A stretch of 64,000 bases of DNA from positions 124,001 through 188,000 of the forward strand of contig JBGAKH010000003.1 of assembly GCA_044224515.1 (NCBI GenBank), given 5' to 3'. A program made the position numbers and the translations under genes. The notes beneath the pieces were generated by a model, which worked only from the letters and a program-made list of their open reading frames with translations, was not told where the DNA came from and made no database searches. The stretch comes from JBBATK01 sp044224515 (GTDB taxonomy: Bacteria > Bacteroidota > Ignavibacteria > Kapaibacteriales > NICIL-2). This document shows positions 52,660 through 61,719 of this stretch, in pieces. Within the stretch, counting starts at the first letter, position 1, and the number at the start of each line of letters is the position of its first letter.

Positions 52660-53337
52660 ATGACCTTACAAGTTTGTGATATTCGAAAAGAAAGCTTGCA
52701 CCTTCAAAGCAGGTCGTCTAGCCTTTGGAAGTACCTTGTTGCCGCTCTCTTTTGCTGCGCACTGTGGTCTTGCTCACTCTTTCGCTCAGAGCAGAAGGTT
52801 TTAGCAGCGGACCCCGCATTGCTGCTACCTGAAATACAGATGAGCGAGGAATATGTTCGCTCCAAGCCGGGCGATTTGTTGGTCTTCTTACCCAAGGGCT
52901 GGTTTCTTGTGGACATGGAGTCTAAGCTTTCGAGCGATGTCGTTGCCGTTGCTGTGAATCCTGAGTACACCTTAAGCTTGGTCGTGCAGAGCCTGCGAGC
53001 TGACGAACAGCTTACACAGAGCGTTCAGAAGGAAGGTCTTATCGGTTTGGCGCGTGCAGCATACGATAAGCGCGTTCGAAAGACAGCGAATGGCGTGCGC
53101 TTGCTTAGTCCCATGGATAAACTCGATTACGGCAACAAGCACTTTGGAAGCTACGAGTTCAGTATTGACGCAGTGGATTCAACCGCACAACGCTCGCGAT
53201 CCGTCGTTCTCAGTAGCTCTGTCAAGAATTATTACGAAGTGTCGCTGGTTCCGGCAATGGTAACAACCACCAAACTTCCGGAGGAGGATTCTGTACGAAA
53301 GATCTTCCACTCCATTATCGTGAGCATGCAGTACTAA
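52660..53337 (+). CDS. Putative lipoprotein, function unknown
   Basis: 225 residues. A hydrophobic segment ending in a lipobox (YLVAALFCCALWSCSLF) begins about 23 residues from the ATG at 52660; an alternative start inside the first 20 codons is possible. The mature part is a single alpha/beta-looking domain (LVFLPKGWFLVDMESKLSSD, YTLSLVVQSLRADEQL, VRKIFHSIIVSMQY) reminiscent of PsbP/DUF1795-like folds. That resemblance is weak. Exported; role unknown. Confidence 0.7.
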   Translation: MTLQVCDIRKESLHLQSRSSSLWKYLVAALFCCALWSCSLFRSEQKVLAADPALLLPEIQMSEEYVRSKPGDLLVFLPKGWFLVDMESKLSSDVVAVAVNPEYTLSLVVQSLRADEQLTQSVQKEGLIGLARAAYDKRVRKTANGVRLLSPMDKLDYGNKHFGSYEFSIDAVDSTAQRSRSVVLSSSVKNYYEVSLVPAMVTTTKLPEEDSVRKIFHSIIVSMQY

Positions 53338-53518
53338 GCACAAGTCGCTGCCTAAAGTGACATACGAGGAAAGTCTTACGACGTAGTCCTTACGAGGCAG
53401 ATCATTCGACACAAATCTAAGCGCTTGGCATCCGCGTGCCACAAGGTGTGCACCGGCCCTCTAGACACATCTGTTGTGGATGCACCATTACGATTCGCTC
53501 ATCCACGAACAACACTCC

Positions 53519-55186
53519 TTAAGCCTGCGTCACGTCGCCGGAGAGTTCCGGTTCCTCGTTGTTGTTCGTTCTTTTTCCAAGTCCAACCCATAGCATCGCG
53601 CTGGCACTGAGAAGGGTGCACAGCATTGGCAACCAGTCGCCGAATTGCGCATAGACAGTCGGTGGGTGAGGTACGAGCTTTGGAGTAGTAACTAAGAACG
53701 AACACCGTTCTCGTGCAGGGGCTTGTGCAACGCTGCGACCGCATGCATCAATCAACCCACTGATGCCGCTATTTCCGCAACGAACGATTGGAGTTCGAGT
53801 CTCGACGGCTCGAAGACGAGATATGCAGTAGTGCTGTTCGGGACCGAAGGTCCCGTCATACCAAGCGTCATTAGTGATAACCGCCAAGAGTTCAGCGCCT
53901 TTGCGACTATATTCTGCAACGTAATTAGGGTATATAGACTCGATGCAAATAACCGGTCCGATTTTCACAAGTGTGTCGTTTTGCTTTCCGTTTTCAAGCA
54001 AGGCCAACACTGTAGCACCTTCGCCCTTGTTCCAGCCTGAAATCCCTACACCCCATTTCAACCACGATTGAATCAATGGAACGTCGTCGCTAAAGGGCAT
54101 GTATTCGCCGAAGGGTGTGAGACGAGATTTATGGTGAGTGTTAATCTCGCTACGGCCGGGATTGAAGATGCCGGCAGAATTATAGACTTTCATCATCATG
54201 CCGGGATCGAGCGAGAAGCGTTGAGCGTTGTCGGGTGCGCTGCCTTTTGGATACAATTGATAGTCCGCAAATCCTGTGAGCAAGGCGCTACCGCTTGTAT
54301 CGGACCATGTTTGTAGGCGTTCTCGTAAACTGATGTTTTCCGGAAGTTTGAGACCATATGGTACGGCAGTTTCACTCCATACACAGAGATCACAGTGTTG
54401 CAGCCTGTTGAGAGAGTCCTGCAAGTGTTGGTGCTGCGAAATCATATCATTGATTCCGCCTTGCCATTTTTCCCAAGGATTAATACTGGGTTGTACAAGG
54501 CCCACTGTGACTCGTCGAATACGTCCACCTTTCGCCATCTGCTCAACCTTGTCAGTCTCTAACCTAAAAATTCCGTACAACGAAACCACAAGGATGATGG
54601 CCGTGGCTACACCGAGGTGCTTCCACACCGAAGAATGCGCTAAGGCATAGTGGGCAATGATGGCGTTGATCGACATGACAAACATGCTCACTATCCATAC
54701 ACCACCCAGATCCGCGATTTGAATAAGAGCGGTCGAATAGACTTGGGTGTAACCCAGAGCAAGCCATGGATAGGATAAGTCGCTCAGAGAATGCAGCCAC
54801 TCAACAGCAGTCCAGCCCAAAACCAGTACACTCAGACTTAGCGTGATGCTGCTGCGCTTGCGAACGAAATGATAGACCCAAAACGCCGGCATCAGAAAAA
54901 ATGGATGACCCAGCCACAAACCGGCGCCTGCAGCCATAAGAAAGGGGTCTGTTTCCTTCTGCCAGCTCATGACCCACCAATTGGCTGCCCCGTGGAAGCA
55001 GAAGAAAAAGAGGTACAACAGGGGAGTGAGACCACGTTCCATGCGACGTGACTCTAGCACCATAATGAGCGGAACAAAGGAGAAAAAAGCTACAAAACCC
55101 AATTTTAATGGAGCAAATGCAAAACCACCTGCCAGACCGGCAAGGGCTACGAGAAGATAGCTAGTGGATTTTTTCATGTAAGACAT
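53519..55186 (-). CDS. lnt: Apolipoprotein N-acyltransferase
   Basis: Adds the third acyl chain to the N-terminal Cys of lipoproteins at the periplasmic face of the inner membrane. 555 residues: an N-terminal set of about seven membrane helices, then the nitrilase domain, then a last helix. Catalytic triad parts are visible: Glu in TPFGEYMPFSDD, the central Lys region, and Cys in GPVICIESIYPNY, followed by ITNDAWYDGTFGPEQH. ATG at 55186; a second ATG three codons on is possible. TATCTTTG on the minus strand lies 75 nt upstream. Confidence 0.93.
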   Translation of the reverse strand: MSYMKKSTSYLLVALAGLAGGFAFAPLKLGFVAFFSFVPLIMVLESRRMERGLTPLLYLFFFCFHGAANWWVMSWQKETDPFLMAAGAGLWLGHPFFLMPAFWVYHFVRKRSSITLSLSVLVLGWTAVEWLHSLSDLSYPWLALGYTQVYSTALIQIADLGGVWIVSMFVMSINAIIAHYALAHSSVWKHLGVATAIILVVSLYGIFRLETDKVEQMAKGGRIRRVTVGLVQPSINPWEKWQGGINDMISQHQHLQDSLNRLQHCDLCVWSETAVPYGLKLPENISLRERLQTWSDTSGSALLTGFADYQLYPKGSAPDNAQRFSLDPGMMMKVYNSAGIFNPGRSEINTHHKSRLTPFGEYMPFSDDVPLIQSWLKWGVGISGWNKGEGATVLALLENGKQNDTLVKIGPVICIESIYPNYVAEYSRKGAELLAVITNDAWYDGTFGPEQHYCISRLRAVETRTPIVRCGNSGISGLIDACGRSVAQAPARERCSFLVTTPKLVPHPPTVYAQFGDWLPMLCTLLSASAMLWVGLGKRTNNNEEPELSGDVTQA

Positions 55187-55261
55187 CTTGGTCCAAAGAA
55201 ACGGCTTTGCCCCTATCCCATATCGGAAGTGTAGCTGAACACATCAACACGGTTGCGAAAA

Positions 55262-55269
55262 CAAAGATA
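55262..55269 (-). promoter_or_regulatory. -7 box upstream of lnt
   Basis: TATCTTTG on the minus strand (exact TAnnTTTG), 75 nt before the lnt ATG. Confidence 0.4.
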
Positions 55270-55419
55270 CGAGCTGAGTCAAGCCTACAGCCTATCACAT
55301 GTCGGACGATAAGTAGAGAACGCAGGATTGCGTCGCCTTGCCTCTATAGCGCGCCTTCGAGCCGGGCTGTAGGAGAGCATTCATGTAGCGATATGTTCAT
55401 CATGAAAAGGATTTCCCCG

Positions 55420-55614
55420 ATGAAAAAGCACTTTGGCCTTAGGTTTCCCGTTGGAAGCGAACTTCTCAATACACTTCTTTCCGTTGGCTCTAGCGATCAA
55501 TTCCAACCCAATGTAGCGGCCGAACGCATGAATCGTCTCATGCTGAGCGGGTTCATTTGTCTGCTAAGCGGTTGTGCCTGCACTGCATGGGCTCTGCACA
55601 ATATCCTTCGATAA
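55420..55614 (+). CDS. Possible small single-pass membrane protein
   Basis: 64 codons from the ATG at 55420, preceded by an aagga ribosome site 8 nt upstream. The C-terminal half has one hydrophobic helix (LMLSGFICLLSGCACTAWAL) with two Cys; the N-terminal half is basic and polar. No family recognised. It lies in the space between lnt and serS, and the longer reading frame from 55207 has no sensible N-terminus. Could be chance. Confidence 0.33.
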   Translation: MKKHFGLRFPVGSELLNTLLSVGSSDQFQPNVAAERMNRLMLSGFICLLSGCACTAWALHNILR

Positions 55615-55755
55615 AACGCTCCGCTCAACGCAGCAAAAAAGTCCGGGATTCGTGCTCGGATCCCGTGAAATTCCTTTTTTCCTACGGGCACAATCGGACC
55701 TCCCGAGAGCGCTCATCTCCTTTCGGCCGGGACCTGCCATAGGCCGGCTCCTGCG

Positions 55756-55763
55756 TATCTTTG
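55756..55763 (+). promoter_or_regulatory. -7 box of serS
   Basis: TATCTTTG (exact TAnnTTTG), 37 nt before the ATG at 55800. It overlaps the alternative TTG at 55761. Confidence 0.55.
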
Positions 55764-55799
55764 CCGAATTCTTGTCTCACAACCGTCGCAGCGATCACC

Positions 55800-57062
55800 A
55801 TGCTCGATATCAAATTCATTCGCGACAACGCGGATGCTGTCATTGCCAATACTACCAATAAGAACGAGAAAGCGCAGGTTCAAGTACTACTGGATGCCGA
55901 CGCCTCACGACGTATTCTGGTTGCCGAAACCGATGTTTTGAAGAACAAAAGAAACGTCGCCAGCGAAGAAATTGCTCGTCTTAAAAAAGAGAAGCTCGAT
56001 GCCGCAGCAATGATTGAAGAGATGCGTCTGGTTGGAGAAGCCATTAAGGCAAACGACGAGAAGATCCGTGCGCTCGACGAACAAATGTTCGCCGTGCAAC
56101 TCACTATTCCGAACATGCTGCATGCGGATGTACCGGTTGGACGTGACGCATCGCAAAACATCGAGATTCGTTCGACGGTAGAGAAGATTCCACAAGACTA
56201 CCGATTGAACCACATCGAGATTGCCAAAAAGCTTGGTCTCCTTGATTTTGAACGCGGCGCAAAGGTCAGCGGCAGTGGATTCGGTTTTTATACCGGAAAG
56301 GGTGCCACTCTTGAACGCTCTATGATCAACCTTTTTCTCGATATGCACATTGAGAAGCACGGTTATCGTGAAATGATGCCACCGTTCGCCGTGAATCGCG
56401 CGTCGATGGTTGGAACCGGACAAATCCCCAAGCTTGAAGAAGATATGTATCGCTGCGCGGATGATGACCTCTATCTGATCCCAACAGCTGAAGTTCCTCT
56501 CACGAATTTCTATCGCGATGATGTGCTTGCTGAGTCTGAACTGCCGACGAAGTTCTGCGGATACAGCGCCTGTTTCAGACGAGAAGCAGGCAGTTACGGC
56601 AAAGACACCAGGGGCTTTTTACGCGTACACCAGTTCAACAAAGTAGAGCTCGTGAAGTTCTGTCGTCCGGAATCATCGTACAATGAGTTGGAGTTACTTG
56701 TCAATGATGTGGAAGACCTCTTGAATGCTCTTGAGTTGCCCTATCGTGTTATTCTACTTTGTAGCGGTGATACCAGTTTCAACTCCGCAAAGACCTATGA
56801 TCTTGAAGTATGGTCTCCTGCAGAACAGAAATACCTTGAAGTCTCGAGCTGCTCCAATTTTGAGAGTTTTCAAGCTCGTCGTGCCAACATCCGCTATCGT
56901 ACCGCACAAGGAAAGCTCGAGCACGTGCACACCTTGAATGGCAGCGGTTTGGCAACGTCTCGCATCATGGTGGCAATGCTGGAACACCACCAGACACCGG
57001 ACGGAAAGATCCGCATTCCGGAAGCACTGAGACCTTACATGCGCTGCGATTACATCGACTAA
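55800..57062 (+). CDS. serS: Serine--tRNA ligase
   Basis: Class II synthetase that charges tRNA-Ser and tRNA-Sec. 420 residues from the ATG at 55800, beginning MLDIKFIRDNADAVI as SerRS does. The N-terminal long coiled coil (about 30-105) reads the tRNA variable arm. Motif 2 is FRREAGSYGKDTRGFLRVHQ, and motif 3 is NGSGLATSRIMVAMLEHHQ with PEALRPYM. The start at 55800 is preferred over the upstream TTG, which lies in the promoter. A GC-rich hairpin follows. Confidence 0.97.
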   Translation: MLDIKFIRDNADAVIANTTNKNEKAQVQVLLDADASRRILVAETDVLKNKRNVASEEIARLKKEKLDAAAMIEEMRLVGEAIKANDEKIRALDEQMFAVQLTIPNMLHADVPVGRDASQNIEIRSTVEKIPQDYRLNHIEIAKKLGLLDFERGAKVSGSGFGFYTGKGATLERSMINLFLDMHIEKHGYREMMPPFAVNRASMVGTGQIPKLEEDMYRCADDDLYLIPTAEVPLTNFYRDDVLAESELPTKFCGYSACFRREAGSYGKDTRGFLRVHQFNKVELVKFCRPESSYNELELLVNDVEDLLNALELPYRVILLCSGDTSFNSAKTYDLEVWSPAEQKYLEVSSCSNFESFQARRANIRYRTAQGKLEHVHTLNGSGLATSRIMVAMLEHHQTPDGKIRIPEALRPYMRCDYID

Positions 57063-57092
57063 CCAATCAGCATAGAATCTGTTGGAAACAAG

Positions 57093-57118
57093 AACAGCGA
57101 CCCACTCGGGTCGCTGTT
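57093..57118 (+). terminator. Hairpin terminator of serS
   Basis: Arms aacagcgaccc (57093-57103) and gggtcgctgtt (57108-57118) with a 4-nt loop, followed by tgcatttt. It lies 31 nt after the serS stop. The T-run is interrupted. Confidence 0.75.
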
Positions 57119-57261
57119 TGCATTTTGTGGAGTGTATCACTCCGACCAACACATTCTGTGGAGAAAGCTGCATCAAATCAACCATCGAGCTTTGATTCTA
57201 ATCGACGTTGACGTGGAAGGCAGCACGATTGGCTCAGACCTGAAGCTTGACGATTAGTAGT

Positions 57262-59652
57262 TTAGTCCTGTATGGCATAAGCCGGACGTGGCTGGCTGCG
57301 TAACTGAGACAACTTTAAGAGTCCTTGCTGGACCACAGCAGGTTTGAGATCGACCTCGTAACCTGCATCCGGGAGACTATCCTTGTTTTCAATCATGTGC
57401 AGCACCTCAAAGAATAACGCTTCCGCCTCGTCAAAGCGATAGAGATACATCAGTGCATAAGCTTTGTAATGCATCGCCATGATCTGATTGGGGATTTTTT
57501 CCAGTGAATAGTTCGACCACTTTAAGGCATCCTCGTATCGTCGCTGTGTGCCGCACAGGTGTGCTAGAGAAGAAGCTGCTGATGCCGCGATTGGAGTGGA
57601 TAGCGTTCCAAGCTCAATTGCAAAGCTTAATGCCTGCTCGGCGTTTTCAGGTACACCCATACGCGACAAGGTCTGACCAAGTTGGAACCAAGCGTATGCG
57701 TTAAGTGGTTCTTCTTGTACATGCTGAATCAATAGTTGGTAGTTGCGCTTGACTTTAGCCTCCATGCGCTCACGATCGCAATCGTAGCCCGTGTGGATGA
57801 TGCTGATATCACACTTTAAGATATGAGCACCACACTCAATGAGTGCAGGTGTTATCTGTTCGTGAACACGTCCGCGAAACTCCACTTTTGGAAAGCCGTA
57901 GTTTCTGAAAATGCGCGGGTATCCACCGCGATGGACTTCAGTCTCGGTGTCTTGCTGGCGATGGGGCGATACGATCGTGCAGATAAATGCACCAACCTCA
58001 TCGCTTACCGATTGGAGCATAGGACGTATCGCATCGGCGGTCTCAAGGTCCAGACGTTCATCTGCGTCAAGGTACAGTATCCACTGACCTGTGCACAGTT
58101 TGAGCGATTCGTTGCGAGCTTTCGCGAAGTCGCCAACCCACTCAAAGTAGCCTGTCTTTGCATTGAACTCTTTTGCAATCTCCATTGTCTTATCCGTTGA
58201 GCCGGTATCAACAATAACAATTTCGTCGACCACACCTTGAACGGATTCCAAGCACTTTCGAAGAGTCTGTTGCTCGTTTTTGACAATCATGCACAAACTC
58301 ACGAGGGGTCTGTCTTGTGACGCTTCTGCGCCCGTACTTGAGATTTCCTGCTGTTGATCCTGGCCTGATGAAGCATTCATGGAAGGTTCTTCCTTTGTAA
58401 TGTCGGGGTTTGTGCCTGTCTGCGTCGCCGCCGTGTTTGAGGCTTCTACCTCATCCAATCGCTTGAGATAGTTCGGAATGTCTGTATGTGCTGGCTGTAT
58501 GCCTTGAGCTTGCAAAAGCAATTGCCGTGCCGCGCTGAATTCACCCACATTCATGGCGCAATTCGCTAAGCCAATTCGACAGGAAACACTTCGGTCGTCA
58601 TGTTCGATACCTTTTCTGAAGTATGCTTCGGCAAGGGCCATGTCACCCGATGCCAGAGCACTGCGTCCAATCGAAAAACAGAGTTGTTCCGTGGGCAGTT
58701 GATATGCGCCAACAACTCGAGCAGTCATGTCGTTCGTTTCGATTGCTTGCTCCATGTTTATATAGGCTTGCAGGGCCTGACGAAAGCGGGCACATGCTGT
58801 ATGTGTTTCACCCAAAACGAAATACGCAAAAGCCTGATGCGGAACACTACGCAAAGACTCCTCTGCTCGCTGTATCGCCAGATTGTAATCCTTGAGTTGA
58901 AAGGCAACTACGGCACCGTAGTTCAGTGCCTGCGGACGCACAACACCGCCTGCTTTGGCAAACAGTAAGGCTCGCTGTGTGTCTCGTTCGGCAGCTTTAA
59001 GATTGCCCAATGCAAGTGCAGTTTTTGCTCGTTGTTGTAGCATATAGGCATCATTGGGATTGTCCCTTAATGCTGCGTCCAAAAGACTCATGTTGCGAAG
59101 TTGCTTTGCATGCATTGCTTCGGCGCTAATGTCGTATCCCAAGTGCTGCAGCTCAATGTTCGAAGGGGCGAAGTTGAGGTTGTTGGGTGCAAAACACTCG
59201 ATAAGCTGTTCGTGAATACGTCCACTGAAGCGAATGCGCTCGTCATTGCGAACCAAACGCAAGAGCTGTGAAACGTAGTGCGAACGTACAGCGCCTTTTG
59301 AAGCATGGGAGCTGAGGTTCAGGAGAAAGCCATGGTACTGCTCTCCGGCATTCTCAATCACCCACCGTAACTCTTCAGGATTCATCAAACGTTCGTCGGC
59401 ATCAATGCTCAATATCCATCGGCCGGTAGCGGCTGCCAGCGCAACGTTTCGTGCGTCAGAAAAGTCCTCGCGCCAGGGATGCTCGAGTACCCGCGCTCCA
59501 AACTTCTTCGCTATCTCTATCGTGCGGTCGGTTGAACCGGTGTCGACAACGATGATCTCTTCAGCGCAGGCATACACTGATTCCAGACAACCCGGAAGCA
59601 TTGCTTCTTCATTGCGGACAATCATGCAAACGGAGAGCTGTGGACTGTTCAT
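57262..59652 (-). CDS. Double glycosyltransferase-2 / TPR protein
   Basis: 796 residues made of two copies of the same unit: a GT2 (SunS-like) glycosyltransferase domain followed by TPRs. Domain 1 (about 1-230) has LSVCMIVRNEEAMLPGCLES, VVDTGSTDRTIEIAKKFGA and the DxD-like SIDADERL. Domain 2 (about 445-680) repeats LCMIVKNEQQTLRKCLESV, IVDTGSTDKTMEIAKEF and YLDADERL. TPRs occupy about 230-400 and 680-780. A Ser/Gln/Thr-rich linker separates the halves. Related single-unit proteins glycosylate peptides or surface polysaccharides. No membrane segment. Stands alone, with serS convergent. Confidence 0.88.
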   Translation of the reverse strand: MNSPQLSVCMIVRNEEAMLPGCLESVYACAEEIIVVDTGSTDRTIEIAKKFGARVLEHPWREDFSDARNVALAAATGRWILSIDADERLMNPEELRWVIENAGEQYHGFLLNLSSHASKGAVRSHYVSQLLRLVRNDERIRFSGRIHEQLIECFAPNNLNFAPSNIELQHLGYDISAEAMHAKQLRNMSLLDAALRDNPNDAYMLQQRAKTALALGNLKAAERDTQRALLFAKAGGVVRPQALNYGAVVAFQLKDYNLAIQRAEESLRSVPHQAFAYFVLGETHTACARFRQALQAYINMEQAIETNDMTARVVGAYQLPTEQLCFSIGRSALASGDMALAEAYFRKGIEHDDRSVSCRIGLANCAMNVGEFSAARQLLLQAQGIQPAHTDIPNYLKRLDEVEASNTAATQTGTNPDITKEEPSMNASSGQDQQQEISSTGAEASQDRPLVSLCMIVKNEQQTLRKCLESVQGVVDEIVIVDTGSTDKTMEIAKEFNAKTGYFEWVGDFAKARNESLKLCTGQWILYLDADERLDLETADAIRPMLQSVSDEVGAFICTIVSPHRQQDTETEVHRGGYPRIFRNYGFPKVEFRGRVHEQITPALIECGAHILKCDISIIHTGYDCDRERMEAKVKRNYQLLIQHVQEEPLNAYAWFQLGQTLSRMGVPENAEQALSFAIELGTLSTPIAASAASSLAHLCGTQRRYEDALKWSNYSLEKIPNQIMAMHYKAYALMYLYRFDEAEALFFEVLHMIENKDSLPDAGYEVDLKPAVVQQGLLKLSQLRSQPRPAYAIQD

Positions 59653-59972
59653 GCGCTTGGCCTTTGTAAAGCGTGTGGCTAACTCACACCTCCGTTGAGC
59701 AGTTTACTGCTCCGAGGGTGTACTCGAAGCATGCCAAGGCAATTTCAATGCCATATTGGCGTTCAAACGCAGATAATGGCGTGCAAGGCATGATTGAGAC
59801 CCGGCAAGGCTATTCATTCCGTGACCCGGGCGGCCGCAGGCCGACCATAACAAAAAATCCCTCAAGACCACAGTGTGATTGAGGGATAGCTCTGAAGCTG
59901 AAGCTGCTAGAAAAAAACGATTGAACAGTACGCGGTGCCGAGGGACATCGGCAGTGAGGCTTCGGCTTGGTT
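59653..59972. other. Intergenic region between GT2 and lolA genes
   Basis: 320 bases without a gene. It contains the lolA terminator (59852-59887) and a short cggcc/ggccg stem (59831-59843). No exact TAnnTTTG box was found for the GT2 gene. Confidence 0.4.
59852..59887 (-). terminator. Intrinsic terminator of the DUF3108-lolA operon
   Basis: On the minus strand ATCCCTCAA and TTGAGGGAT pair around a 13-nt loop and are followed by five T and G. It lies 85 nt after the lolA stop. Confidence 0.85.
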
Positions 59973-60620
59973 CTAATTGCGAAGGTCGATGACCTCAACG
60001 CCTTTAGGAATCTTGAAACTGAAGGCAGAGTCTTTCAAGTCAACGTTGCGCTGAATAGCGCTAATCGTCCATAGTTGTGTCCCCTGATCAGTCTTGACGC
60101 CGATGCTCTTGAGGGCAAGATTTTTTTTGTCGACGCTGAGCTGCATAGACAACACGCCATAGCGAGGGGCTCCGTTCGGCTCAAGGCTCAACAGGTAGCT
60201 GGACCCCGAGGCACTGTTGTTCTGGTTTTTTAGCGAAGTCGGTTTATAGGCAGCAATCAGCTCAAGTAGAAGTTTTTCAACCGAAAGCGAAGTGCCTTGG
60301 GGGTTGTAAGTCGAGATAACGACAGACTTCTTCGAGGGCGTATAGTTCCAAATGGTCGAGCCATCGCAGTAGATGCGTCGATCATTCAACTCCAAGAGAT
60401 ACTTGTCCTTGCGCTTGGCCGAGATCGTGAGTTTGGTGTTGTTCAGCGCAGACGACGAGGCAACCAAACGCAGACTCTGAGCCGTGCTGAATTGATCGGC
60501 TAGTTTCTTATGCACGGATGCGGCATCTTCTTGTGCGAAGACAGGCAGCGTGGTCGCGAGCAAGATGAACAGCGTAACGAATGCGATTGAGTGAGTGACG
60601 TGACGTAATGTGCTAGACAT
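59973..60620 (-). CDS. lolA: LolA-like periplasmic lipoprotein carrier
   Basis: 215 residues. Signal peptide (SIAFVTLFILLATTLPVFAQ), then the LolA fold: LADQFSTAQSLRLVA, the YLLELNDRRIYCDGSTIWNY stretch with the invariant D-G-x-x-x-W-x-Y, and a C-terminal FSFKIPKGVEVIDLR. LolA shuttles lipoproteins from the inner to the outer membrane; Bacteroidota members may differ in detail. 38 nt downstream of the DUF3108 gene on the same strand and ended by a strong terminator. With lnt nearby it rounds out lipoprotein maturation. Confidence 0.9.
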   Translation of the reverse strand: MSSTLRHVTHSIAFVTLFILLATTLPVFAQEDAASVHKKLADQFSTAQSLRLVASSSALNNTKLTISAKRKDKYLLELNDRRIYCDGSTIWNYTPSKKSVVISTYNPQGTSLSVEKLLLELIAAYKPTSLKNQNNSASGSSYLLSLEPNGAPRYGVLSMQLSVDKKNLALKSIGVKTDQGTQLWTISAIQRNVDLKDSAFSFKIPKGVEVIDLRN

Positions 60621-60658
60621 GGAGAAAGCAAACTAGGGTGACGAGTTAGTGTACGGCA

Positions 60659-61504
60659 TTACTTGATTTTAGAGCTCAAAGCGCCACGCAATCCGGAGTA
60701 GCCTGTAAGCTCAGCATCTATAGTGCCAATCGGAATCTTGGAACTCACGCGAACAGGGACCTTGCGCTCATCGTCGCTAAGCCATATGAGGATACGACCA
60801 TCAGACTTGAACAATCCACCTTCTTGGATGAGGGGTTCGACCACAATACAGCGGAATGTACCGGCTGCCACGTCGATCGTTTGTTTGCCTAAAATCTTTA
60901 CACCTAAGTCGTGACAATCCTTGTTGAAGAAATTGCGCAAGGGAATGATGCTGTTGTTGGTGTACTGATGCAGGTTCTGTGTACGAATGTAAAAGAATGC
61001 AGAAACAATGTCGTGGATGTACGGAGTAATCTGAAAGTCTCCTTCGGTAGTGTGTGCCACATGTTTTTCTTGATCCAAAGAGGCATTGAAGTCTCTGCTG
61101 TATCCACCTTCACGTATACTCTGGTTGAATTCCCAGGGGAAGATTCCGGCAACATCCAGAACGGTACGATATCGGTCGCGCACTTTGTAGATCCACTCCA
61201 AACTCTCCAAGGATCGAACTTCGAAGCGAATGTCGTAGCAGGGACGTCCATTTTTTATTACCGGTTGCTGGGCGATGTCAAACGAAGCCGTGCCCGCAGT
61301 AATAAACTTATAGCCTACTCTGTAATCCAGATGCTCACCGAAGCCAAAGGCTTCGTTTTGTACATAGCGATCCACGCCGGCGCGATTGCCGCTTGACGCT
61401 ACAGCCGCTATCGGTTTTTGAGTGAAAGTACGAAAAGAGCTAAGCACCACTCCGAGGAGGGAGCAGCTCAAAACGATGGTAACAAATGTCAGAGTTCTCT
61501 TCAT
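60659..61504 (-). CDS. DUF3108 exported protein
   Basis: 281 residues. N-terminal signal/anchor (FVTIVLSCSLLGVVLSSF), then the DUF3108 domain beginning FGFGEHLDYRVGYKFITAGT, with the later RYRTVLDVAGIFPWEF and GGLFKSDGRILIWLSDD blocks. It is a periplasmic beta-rich protein of unknown function whose fold resembles lipid-binding LolA/LolB-type sheets. Together with the lolA gene 38 nt downstream it may act in envelope lipid or lipoprotein trafficking. That is inference from context. Confidence 0.88.
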   Translation of the reverse strand: MKRTLTFVTIVLSCSLLGVVLSSFRTFTQKPIAAVASSGNRAGVDRYVQNEAFGFGEHLDYRVGYKFITAGTASFDIAQQPVIKNGRPCYDIRFEVRSLESLEWIYKVRDRYRTVLDVAGIFPWEFNQSIREGGYSRDFNASLDQEKHVAHTTEGDFQITPYIHDIVSAFFYIRTQNLHQYTNNSIIPLRNFFNKDCHDLGVKILGKQTIDVAAGTFRCIVVEPLIQEGGLFKSDGRILIWLSDDERKVPVRVSSKIPIGTIDAELTGYSGLRGALSSKIK

Positions 61505-61719
61505 GAGATGTATTGGCTAACACCGGAAATCAGAGTGTTTATTGCTCAGACGCCGGGTCGATGACAAAAGGTATACACCTGTCCTTGCGGCTGCGAGCAA
61601 CCAAAATACACAATAGCAAGATGCGTAAGGGCGTCTTCAGACATGGGAATTCAGCTCTGTAGGCACTGTATTTCCTGTAATTTGTCGAGGTAGTCACGTT
61701 TAGCGCAAATACTTAGGAT

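Noticed and set aside
53760..53840. T-arm-like gttcgagtctcgac string suggesting another tRNA
   Set aside because: It lies within lnt and no cloverleaf with an acceptor stem can be formed around it.
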